Positions 1-6,651 of a stretch of 40,283 bases of DNA are shown in pieces (within the stretch, counting starts at the first letter, position 1; the number at the start of each line of letters is the position of its first letter). Made by a program: the position numbers and the translations under genes. Origin of the DNA: Flavobacteriaceae bacterium. Lineage in GTDB: Bacteria > Bacteroidota > Bacteroidia > Flavobacteriales > Flavobacteriaceae. Where the stretch lies: the NCBI GenBank assembly GCA_017857815.1, contig JAFMCL010000024.1, forward strand, positions 1-40,283. Reading direction: 5' to 3'. The notes under the pieces are model-generated. The model made no database searches, was not told the DNA's origin, and saw nothing but the letters and a program-made list of their open reading frames with translations.

Positions 1-254
1 AATTTATTCAAGACAAGTGTGACTTATTAGATGCTTTTCAAGTTGGGCAAAATGTTAAGATAGGGATTAACTTAAGAGGTCGCGAATGGGTCAATCCTCA
101 GGGAGAGACGAAGTATTTCAATGCCATTCAAGGATGGAAGATTGAAGCAGGAATAGCAACCGCTAATTCCGAAATGCCACCAATTCCGCCACCGCCAGCA
201 TTTGAGCCTGCAAAAGATGCTGAAAATGAGGTTGAAGACGATCTTCCTTTCTAA
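1..254 (+). CDS. DUF3127 family protein, C-terminal part (5' end outside window)
   Basis: Partial gene: the reading frame is open from base 3 to the TAA at 252-254, giving the last 83 residues. The segment FIQDKCDLLD and the following GREWVNPQGETKYFNAIQGW are typical of the DUF3127 family of Bacteroidetes, whose function is undescribed as far as I know. The conserved part is followed by a proline-rich, probably disordered stretch (PPIPPPPAFEP) and an acidic end, EVEDDLPF. That end closely resembles the C-terminal tip of single-stranded DNA-binding proteins (DDIPF in E. coli SSB), which recruits repair and replication enzymes. I therefore infer, without proof, a small OB-fold-like nucleic-acid-binding protein. 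Its stop codon abuts that of the convergent tag gene with no base between. Confidence 0.85.
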   Translation, partial: FIQDKCDLLDAFQVGQNVKIGINLRGREWVNPQGETKYFNAIQGWKIEAGIATANSEMPPIPPPPAFEPAKDAENEVEDDLPF

Positions 255-827
255 TTACAGAAGTTCTTTGTGACGAAAGCAAGTTACCAGATGGTCGTTG
301 ACCATTCCTGTAGCTTGCATGTATGCATAGATTACTTTAGGCCCTATAAACTTAAACCCCTTCTTTTTTAAATCCTTACTGATCTGTTCTGCAAGTTTTG
401 TTTTAGAAGGGATGTCGTTTGGGTGTTCAAAATTGTTTTGTATGGGCTTGTGATTTACATAATTCCATATGAAATTAGAAAAAGACTTTTCTGTTTTACG
501 AAGTTCAATAAAGCATTTTGCATTAATGATGGTCGCAAGTATTTTCAGTCTATTGCGGACAATTCCCTCATCGCTGAGAAGCTGAACAACCTTAGTTTGG
601 TCGTAAGCACTGATTTTATTATAATCGAAATGATCAAATGCTTGTCTGAAGTTCTCCCGTTTTTTTAGGATGGTAATCCAGCTAAGCCCTGATTGAAAAG
701 TTTCTAGGATAAGAAATTCAAATAGTTTCTGCTCGTCATACAATGGTATCCCCCATTCTTCATCGTGATAAGATTGATAAAGCGGATTGCCTTCACACCA
801 AGCACAACTTTTTTCCCCGGGGTTCAT
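255..827 (-). CDS. tag: DNA-3-methyladenine glycosylase I
   Basis: 190 residues, the usual length for Tag. This base-excision-repair enzyme removes 3-methyladenine from alkylated DNA. The family's structural zinc ligands are all present with E. coli-like spacing: C8, H21, H179 and C183. The catalytic-site glutamate lies in LILETFQSGLSW (E42), and the N-terminal CAWCEGNPLYQSYHDEEWG is diagnostic. The start is the ATG at 827, in MNPGEKSCAWC. It follows the terminator of the tsf operon on the same strand, so it probably has its own promoter in the short gap 828-860. A TAACTTTA sequence there is only a weak -7 match. Convergent with the DUF3127 gene. Confidence 0.95.
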   Translation of the reverse strand: MNPGEKSCAWCEGNPLYQSYHDEEWGIPLYDEQKLFEFLILETFQSGLSWITILKKRENFRQAFDHFDYNKISAYDQTKVVQLLSDEGIVRNRLKILATIINAKCFIELRKTEKSFSNFIWNYVNHKPIQNNFEHPNDIPSKTKLAEQISKDLKKKGFKFIGPKVIYAYMQATGMVNDHLVTCFRHKELL

Positions 828-860
828 TCCAATAAAGTTAAGTTACTTTCGTTCAAAAAA

Positions 861-884
861 AAAGCATTCCACTGGGAATGCTTT
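861..884 (-). terminator. Intrinsic terminator of the rplM-rpsI-rpsB-tsf operon
   Basis: A perfect 10-bp stem, AAAGCATTCC (861-870) pairing with GGAATGCTTT (875-884), closes a 4-base loop. It is flanked by an A run (855-860) and a T run (to 888), so it should work in both directions. It lies 21 bases past the tsf stop codon and before tag on the same strand. Confidence 0.9.
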
Positions 885-904
885 TTTTATCTGATTAAAA
901 TTAA

Positions 905-1726
905 TTAACCCAATGCAACACGCTCAAAACCGGTAACAACCAAATCAGCATCTGCAGACATAACGTATTGTGCAACGGATAGAGTATTATCTTTTATAAA
1001 AACTTGATTTACAAGAGTGTTGTCCTTAAAGAAACGTTTGATTTTTCCTTTAGCAATATTGTCTAACATTGCTTCAGGTTTTCCCTCTTGTCGCAACTGA
1101 TCTTTTGCGATTTCAATTTCTTTTTCAATTAAACTAGAATCAACCGCATCTTCATTAAGAGCGATTGGATTCATTGCAGCAGCTTGCATTGCTACGTTTT
1201 TAGAAATCTCAGCAGCATTTTCTACAATTCCCGAAAGCCCCACCAAGGTTGCAATTTTGTTACCTGCATGAATGTATGAGCCTACGAAAGGAGCCGTTAA
1301 TTTTCTAAAGCCTCCGATTTCGATTTTTTCACCAATCACACCCGTTTGTTGTGTTAGTTTTTCTTCAACGGTCATTCCGTCAAAGCTACTAGAAAGAAAA
1401 GCCTCTTTAGTGTCAAAATCAATTGCATGGTTGGCCAATGAATGCGCCAATTCTAAATAAGAATCATTTTTTGCGACAAAATCGGTCTCACAGTTGATAG
1501 AAATAGCAATACCAGCAGTTTTATCGGCATTGACAACTGCAAGTGCAGCACCTTCTGTAGAATCTCGATCTGCTCTATTTGCTGCTACCTTTTGTCCTCT
1601 TTTCCTTAGAACTTCTACTGCTTTTTCAAAATCGCCTTCGGCCTCAACCAATGCTTTTTTACAATCCATCATTCCAGCTCCAGTGGATTGACGCAGTTTA
1701 TTAACTTCTGATGCTGTAATTTTCAC
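905..1726 (-). CDS. tsf: Elongation factor Ts
   Basis: 273 residues. EF-Ts is the cytoplasmic guanine-nucleotide exchange factor that recycles EF-Tu. The N-terminal UBA-like domain (about 1-55) reads VNKLRQSTGAGMMDCKKALV, the usual EF-Ts opening. The EF-Tu contact motif TDFVAKND sits in CETDFVAKNDSYLEL near residue 82, and a coiled-coil/dimerisation region follows. The start ATG is at 1726. It lies 24 bases after rpsB, the normal rpsB-tsf pairing, and it is the last gene of the ribosomal operon before a strong terminator. Confidence 0.97.
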   Translation of the reverse strand: MKITASEVNKLRQSTGAGMMDCKKALVEAEGDFEKAVEVLRKRGQKVAANRADRDSTEGAALAVVNADKTAGIAISINCETDFVAKNDSYLELAHSLANHAIDFDTKEAFLSSSFDGMTVEEKLTQQTGVIGEKIEIGGFRKLTAPFVGSYIHAGNKIATLVGLSGIVENAAEISKNVAMQAAAMNPIALNEDAVDSSLIEKEIEIAKDQLRQEGKPEAMLDNIAKGKIKRFFKDNTLVNQVFIKDNTLSVAQYVMSADADLVVTGFERVALG

Positions 1727-1750
1727 GAGAAATATATTTATGGTTATTTA

Positions 1751-2599
1751 TTATGCCTCTTTAGAACCTTCAACTGCATCAGTTGATGTTTCCTCTTTTG
1801 TTTCGATTTTGACTTCAGTAGCCTTCTCAACTGGAGTTTCAGCCTTAGCTTCAACTGCAGCAGCAGAAGGAGCGACTTGCTCTTCGCTACCTTGTTGAAC
1901 TTCTTTGTCTTTCTCACGTTCTTGAAGTCCTTCAGCCAATGCATCAGTAACAAGAGTCATGATTTTATCAATAGACTTAGTTGCATCATCATTAGATGGA
2001 ATTACATATTCCACTTGTCTTGGATCTGAATTGGTATCCACCATTGCGAAAATTGGAATTTTAAGCTTTTGAGCTTCTCTAATTGCAATGTGTTCTCTTT
2101 TGATATCAACGACGAACAATGCGCCAGGAAGACGAGTCATTTCGGTAATCGAACCTAAGTTCTTTTCCAATTTAGCACGAAGACGACTTACTTGAAGTTT
2201 CTCTTTTTTGGAAAGCGTTTCAAAAGTACCGTCTTTTTTCATGCGATCAATTGCAGCCATTTTTTTAACTGCTTTACGAATGGTGACAAAGTTTGTCAAC
2301 ATCCCGCCAGGCCAACGCTCAGTGATGTAAGGCATGTTTACTTTAGCAGCAGATTTAGACACGATGTCTTTCGCTTGTTTTTTTGTAGCAACAAAAAGGA
2401 TTTTTCTTCCAGATGCAGCGATTTTCTTGAGTGCTTCAGAAGCTTCCTCAATCTTTGCTACAGTTTTGTAAAGACTAATAATATGAATCCCATTACGCTC
2501 CATATAGATGTATGGAGCCATGTTTGGATTCCATTTGCGGGTAAGATGCCCAAAATGAACGCCTGCGTTAAGCAGGTCTTTTACAGTAGTTTGTGCCAT
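1751..2599 (-). CDS. rpsB: 30S ribosomal protein S2
   Basis: 282 residues from the ATG at 2599 (MAQTTVKDLLNAGVHFGH). An upstream in-frame start at 2632 would add 11 residues unlike any S2, so it was rejected. The core carries the family motifs HFGHLTRKWNPNM and ITERWPGGMLTNF, and DTNSDP near residue 190. From about residue 225 to the end is a low-complexity tail rich in Glu, Ala, Lys and Val, longer than in E. coli S2; Bacteroidetes S2 proteins often carry such tails. S2 binds late to the small subunit. The gene lies 146 bases downstream of rpsI, a gap that contains two hairpins (described separately), and 24 bases upstream of tsf. Confidence 0.97.
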   Translation of the reverse strand: MAQTTVKDLLNAGVHFGHLTRKWNPNMAPYIYMERNGIHIISLYKTVAKIEEASEALKKIAASGRKILFVATKKQAKDIVSKSAAKVNMPYITERWPGGMLTNFVTIRKAVKKMAAIDRMKKDGTFETLSKKEKLQVSRLRAKLEKNLGSITEMTRLPGALFVVDIKREHIAIREAQKLKIPIFAMVDTNSDPRQVEYVIPSNDDATKSIDKIMTLVTDALAEGLQEREKDKEVQQGSEEQVAPSAAAVEAKAETPVEKATEVKIETKEETSTDAVEGSKEA

Positions 2600-2630
2600 A
2601 GTTGTTAGTTTACGTTCCCATGTGTGTAGC

Positions 2631-2650
2631 AATAAACTCGAAAGTTTATT
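2631..2650 (-). other. UUCG-loop hairpin in the rpsB leader
   Basis: A perfect 8-bp stem in minus-strand RNA, AAUAAACU pairing with AGUUUAUU, closed by a UUCG tetraloop. It lies 31 bases before the rpsB ATG. No U run follows, so it is not a standard terminator; it looks like part of a structured mRNA leader. Confidence 0.6.
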
Positions 2651-2655
2651 TAGAT

Positions 2656-2687
2656 GCTAAACTAGTATCCGCCTTAGCGGTTTAAGC
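2656..2687 (-). other. Second stem-loop in the rpsB leader
   Basis: In minus-strand RNA, CCGC-UAAG-GCGG (2669-2680) forms a compact stem-loop. It can be enclosed by a stem of GCUUAAA (2681-2687) with UUUAGC (2656-2661), with one bulged base. The loop UAAG overlaps a sequence that could alternatively pair with UUUAGC, so two exclusive folds are possible. It lies upstream of the UUCG hairpin in the rpsI-rpsB gap. No function is assigned. Confidence 0.4.
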
Positions 2688-2745
2688 AACAGAATTATTT
2701 AATAAATTAATGAACTGATTATCTTTCTTAAAACGAAAGTAATTT

Positions 2746-3132
2746 TTAACGTTTTGAGAATTGATATTTTTTTCTTGCCTTTTTCTGACCGAATTTCTTT
2801 CTTTCCACCATACGGGGATCACGAGTGAGCAATCCTTCTGGTTTAAGAACCAATCGGTGCTCTGCATCGATTTTACACAATGCTCTAGAAATTGCTAAAC
2901 GAATCGCTTCAGCTTGACCATTTGTTCCACCACCTTTAACAGTGATTTTTAAATCGTAACTTCCTTCTTTTTCGGTTAATAAAAGAGGCTGGTTTACTTT
3001 ATATTGTAATGTAGCTGTTGGAAAAAACTGTGAATAATCTTTTTTATTTACCGTAATATTCCCTTTTCCCTCAGAGAGGAATAGTCGTGCTACAGATGTT
3101 TTTCTTCTACCAATGGTGTGAATAACTTCCAT
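2746..3132 (-). CDS. rpsI: 30S ribosomal protein S9
   Basis: 128 residues, the normal size. The opening MEVIHTIGRRKTSVARLFL and the basic C-terminus KKARKKYQFSKR, which reaches the P-site tRNA in the ribosome, identify S9. Its ATG at 3132 overlaps the rplM stop by one base (TAATG), so translation is probably coupled. The conserved rplM-rpsI pair is followed by rpsB-tsf on the same strand. Confidence 0.98.
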   Translation of the reverse strand: MEVIHTIGRRKTSVARLFLSEGKGNITVNKKDYSQFFPTATLQYKVNQPLLLTEKEGSYDLKITVKGGGTNGQAEAIRLAISRALCKIDAEHRLVLKPEGLLTRDPRMVERKKFGQKKARKKYQFSKR

Positions 3133-3587
3133 TATATGAGTTCGTTAATGTTAATTGTTTTAGGTTTTTGTGCTTCGTGATTGTGTTCACTTCCGATAAT
3201 TACTCTAAGGTTTCTGTATATTTCAGCACCTAATTTATTTTTTGGAAGCATTCCTTTAATCGCATGTTCAACCAACCTTCTTGCATCTTTCGCTTGAAGC
3301 TGTTCTGCATTAAGGAAACGTTGTCCGCCAGGATATCCTGTGTGACGAACGTATTGTTTTTGCTTCCACTTTTCACCAGATAGTAATACTTTTTCAGCAT
3401 TGATAACAATAACATTGTCTCCACAATCTACGTGAGGAGTGAAATTTGTCTTGTGTTTTCCTCTTAAATAAATTGCTGCTATTGAAGCAGTTCTACCTAG
3501 CGGAAGGTTGCCTGCATCGATCACTACCCATTGTTTATCAACGGTTTGAGCATTTGCAGAGATTGTCTTATAACTTAATGTATTCAC
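3132..3587 (-). CDS. rplM: 50S ribosomal protein L13
   Basis: 151 residues, typical for L13. Diagnostic segments are WVVIDAGNLPLGRTASIAA near the N-terminus, HTGYPGGQR in the middle and KGMLPKNKLGAEIYRNLRV near the C-terminus. L13 is an early-assembling large-subunit protein. It is the first gene of the operon; the strong promoter at 3621-3650 should start transcription about 27 bases before the ATG, leaving no room for a long leader. A one-base overlap links it to rpsI. Confidence 0.98.
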   Translation of the reverse strand: MNTLSYKTISANAQTVDKQWVVIDAGNLPLGRTASIAAIYLRGKHKTNFTPHVDCGDNVIVINAEKVLLSGEKWKQKQYVRHTGYPGGQRFLNAEQLQAKDARRLVEHAIKGMLPKNKLGAEIYRNLRVIIGSEHNHEAQKPKTININELI

Positions 3588-3620
3588 AACTTTATGTTTT
3601 AATCATCCTTTTCAGGGGTG

Positions 3621-3650
3621 CAAATGTACAATTATTCCCTTTTTACCAAA
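3621..3650 (-). promoter_or_regulatory. Bacteroidetes-type promoter for rplM operon
   Basis: On the minus strand, TTTG (3650-3647), an 18-base spacer and TACATTTG (3628-3621) match the Bacteroidetes consensus (TTTG near -33, TAnnTTTG near -7) at the expected spacing. The start codon lies 33 bases beyond the -7 element. Confidence 0.8.
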
Positions 3651-3766
3651 AGTCTTTTTTGGTTTTATTTCATAAAAAGAATTATTTTTAAGCTTAATGA
3701 TTTATTTTTGACTTATATATTTTTCAAATTTTATTGTTTTAATATCTGATTGATTAAGAATATCTA

Positions 3767-6592
3767 TCAATGGGCTTCTAACCAATCGTTTCCAAACCCG
3801 ATGTCAACCACGAGGGGAACAGAAAGTTTAAATGCGTTTTCCATTTCAGATTTTATCATTTTTTTAAAACCTTCTTTTTCTGTTTTTAAAACATCAAAGA
3901 CAAGTTCATCATGAACCTGAAGCAACATTCTTGATTTCCAATTTTCAGCTTTGATTTTCTTTTGAATTGAAATCATTGCAATTTTGATAATATCTGCAGC
4001 GCTTCCTTGGATGGGAGCGTTTACAGCATTTCTTTCAGCGGCTCCTCGAACTACTGCATTTTGAGAATTGATATCTCTCAAATAGCGCCTTCTTCCCAGT
4101 ACGGTTTCAACATAGCCATTATCACGAGCAAAATTAATTTGACTGGCAATATATTCCTTAAGTTTAGGATAGCTTTCATAGTAAGTTTCGATCAATTCTT
4201 TTGATTCACCCCGACTGAGATTGGTTTGCTGACTTAGACCAAAGGCCGAAACGCCATAGACAATCCCAAAGTTGACTGTTTTTGCATTGCTTCTTTGTTG
4301 GCGAGTAACTTCTTCCAGCGGAACATTGAAAACACGAGAGGCAGTTGCTGCATGAATATCTTCATTGTTTTTAAATGCATTAACCATTGAGGGATCTTCG
4401 CTTAAAGCGGCAATAATCCTTAACTCTATTTGCGAATAATCTGATGCCATCAATAAATGATCACTGTCTCTGGGAACAAAAGCCTTTCGCACTTCCTGCC
4501 CCCTGAGTGTTCTGATGGGAATGTTTTGTAAATTAGGCTTGTTACTGCTGAGTCTTCCGGTGGCAGCCACTGCTTGGTTGTATATGGTATGAATCCTTCC
4601 TGTTTGAGGATTTACTTCCTGTGGCAGCGCGGTTACGTAAGTGCTTTGTAGCTTTTGTAATGAACGCCATTCCGTGATCTCAGAAATGATCAGGTGGTCT
4701 TTGGCCAGGTAAGATAAAACATCCTCTGCAGTTGAATATTGACCTGTTTTCGTTTTCTTGGGTTTTTCAACCAGTTTGAGCTTTTCAAACAATACTACCC
4801 CCAACTGTTTTGGAGAAGCGAGGTTGAATTCTTCCCCAGCTTTTTCGAAAATACTTTTTTCTAGCCTTGTAATGTCTTCCGCCAATACTTTAGAAAGTTT
4901 ATCCAAAAATGCTACATTTAAATTAATTCCTTCTGCTTCCATTGCAGTCAGAACCTCTACCAAAGGCAGTTCAACATCCTTAAATAGTGAATTGGTATTT
5001 GCAGCTTCTAGTTCCTTTTCAAAATGGTGTTTAAGTTGCAGTGTGATGTCTGCATCTTCAACCGCATATTCGGTTTGTTTGATTAAATCAACATCACGCA
5101 TGTTGCCCTGACCTTTCCCCTTTTTACCGATCAGTTCCGTTATGGGTTGAGGACTATAGTTAAGATAAGTTTCTGACAAAACATCCATGCTGTGTCGCAT
5201 GTCAGGATTAATCAAATAATGCGCGATCATGGTATCGTATAAAGGACCCGAAACTTCAAGTTTGTATTTGCGTAATACTTTTAAGTCGTATTTAAGGTTA
5301 TGACCAACTTTTTCAATTTGGTCATTTTCAAAAAAGGGTCTAAACTGTTCAATGATTTTTTGTGCCTCTTCAAAATCTTCGGGAAAGGCTACGTAATATC
5401 CCTTATGAATTTCCCAGCTAAAAGCAATCCCAACCAATTCGGATTGAAGGGCATCGAGACCAGTGGTTTCAGTGTCGAAACAAACTGATTTTTGGAACAA
5501 TAGTTTTTGTAATAATATGGACCTCCCAACATTAGAGTCAATCAATTGATATTCATGCGCGATTGTATTTTGATCTTTTTTTGTCACTTCCTTTGATTCA
5601 ATGTTTCCTTGACCAGGAGGAGGATTAAATAAATCAAACTGAGGGGAAGTGGAAGCTTTAGGGGTCTTCTTTTCAACAAGCACCTCTTGTGTAACTTCAG
5701 CCGTACCCGAACTGAAAATCTTATTGATACTCTCCTGCATTCGGCGAAACTCCAATTCTTCAAAAACAACACCCACTGCGTTTAGGTCAGGAGTTAATAG
5801 TTCATAATCATTAGCATTAAATTGAACAGGTACATCAGTGATTATGGTTGCTAATTTTTTTGAGAGAATACCAAGTTCTTTATTGGCTTCGATTTTCTCT
5901 TTTAATTTTCCTTTGACTTTGTCTACATTCTCCAAAAGGACTTCCATGCTTCCAAATTCTTTTAGAAATCTCTTCGCGGTCTTGTCTCCCACACCCGGCA
6001 AGCCAGGAATGTTGTCTACACTGTCGCCCATCATTCCCAAATAGTCAATGACCTGCTCGGGGCGCTCTATTTCGAACTTGGCTTGAACTTCGGGAACTCC
6101 CCATATTTCGATGCCATTTCCCATTCTCGCAGGACGGTACATAAAAATATTTTCCGAAACCAATTGTGCAAAATCTTTATCTGGAGTCACCATAAAAGTT
6201 TTAAACCCTTCTTTTTCAGCTTGTTTGGCAAGAGTTCCAATAACATCATCTGCTTCAAATCCTTCTTTCACCACCACAGGAATGTGCATGGCATTTAATA
6301 TTTTCTGAATGTAAGGAACAGCAATTGAAATTGCCTCTGGTGTTTCATTACGGTTGGCTTTATAGTCATCAAACATCTCTTTTCTGATGTGAGAACCACC
6401 CTTATCAAAACAAACCGCAAGATAATCAGGACGCTCTCTTTTAATGACATCTAATAAGGAGTTCATAAAGCCCATAATGGCTGAAGTGTCCATCCCTTTG
6501 GAGTTGATCCTAGGGTTTTTGATAAAAGCATAATACCCTCTGAAAATCAGAGCGAAAGCATCGAGAAGAAATAGTCGTTTTTTAGAGCTCAT
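3767..6592 (-). CDS. polA: DNA polymerase I
   Basis: 941 residues with all three classic activities: Okazaki-fragment processing, repair and primer removal. The 5'-3' nuclease domain spans about 1-295, with aspartates in FEADDVIGT and PDKDFAQL and a helix-hairpin-helix in IPGLPGVGDKTA. The 3'-5' exonuclease domain spans about 345-530; D373 and E375 in CFDTETTGLD are intact, so proofreading is probably active. The polymerase domain has motif A DYSQIELR (D718), motif B RSNAKTVNFGIVYG (767-780) and motif C QVHDELVFD (H894-D895). The linker at about 300-340 holds QFDLF (318-322), a likely sliding-clamp-binding peptide. Start is the ATG at 6592. It follows dxs by 59 bases on the same strand. Confidence 0.98.
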   Translation of the reverse strand: MSSKKRLFLLDAFALIFRGYYAFIKNPRINSKGMDTSAIMGFMNSLLDVIKRERPDYLAVCFDKGGSHIRKEMFDDYKANRNETPEAISIAVPYIQKILNAMHIPVVVKEGFEADDVIGTLAKQAEKEGFKTFMVTPDKDFAQLVSENIFMYRPARMGNGIEIWGVPEVQAKFEIERPEQVIDYLGMMGDSVDNIPGLPGVGDKTAKRFLKEFGSMEVLLENVDKVKGKLKEKIEANKELGILSKKLATIITDVPVQFNANDYELLTPDLNAVGVVFEELEFRRMQESINKIFSSGTAEVTQEVLVEKKTPKASTSPQFDLFNPPPGQGNIESKEVTKKDQNTIAHEYQLIDSNVGRSILLQKLLFQKSVCFDTETTGLDALQSELVGIAFSWEIHKGYYVAFPEDFEEAQKIIEQFRPFFENDQIEKVGHNLKYDLKVLRKYKLEVSGPLYDTMIAHYLINPDMRHSMDVLSETYLNYSPQPITELIGKKGKGQGNMRDVDLIKQTEYAVEDADITLQLKHHFEKELEAANTNSLFKDVELPLVEVLTAMEAEGINLNVAFLDKLSKVLAEDITRLEKSIFEKAGEEFNLASPKQLGVVLFEKLKLVEKPKKTKTGQYSTAEDVLSYLAKDHLIISEITEWRSLQKLQSTYVTALPQEVNPQTGRIHTIYNQAVAATGRLSSNKPNLQNIPIRTLRGQEVRKAFVPRDSDHLLMASDYSQIELRIIAALSEDPSMVNAFKNNEDIHAATASRVFNVPLEEVTRQQRSNAKTVNFGIVYGVSAFGLSQQTNLSRGESKELIETYYESYPKLKEYIASQINFARDNGYVETVLGRRRYLRDINSQNAVVRGAAERNAVNAPIQGSAADIIKIAMISIQKKIKAENWKSRMLLQVHDELVFDVLKTEKEGFKKMIKSEMENAFKLSVPLVVDIGFGNDWLEAH

Positions 6593-6651
6593 GGATATAT
6601 TTGGTTAAAAATAAACAAAGCCAGTGGATATAAAAATGCTGGAGGAAAGAT

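Noticed and set aside
2600-2632. rpsB start 11 codons upstream
   Set aside because: S2 proteins begin at MAQTTVKDLL-like sequence; the extra residues have no family support.
4758-5111. Long plus-strand open frame opposite polA
   Set aside because: Composition is Ser/Leu/Phe-rich antisense translation of a well-supported polymerase gene; no family motif and no promoter.
6610-6650. CCAG/CTGG stem between dxs and polA
   Set aside because: Only a 4-bp stem around a 14-base loop; too weak to call a terminator.
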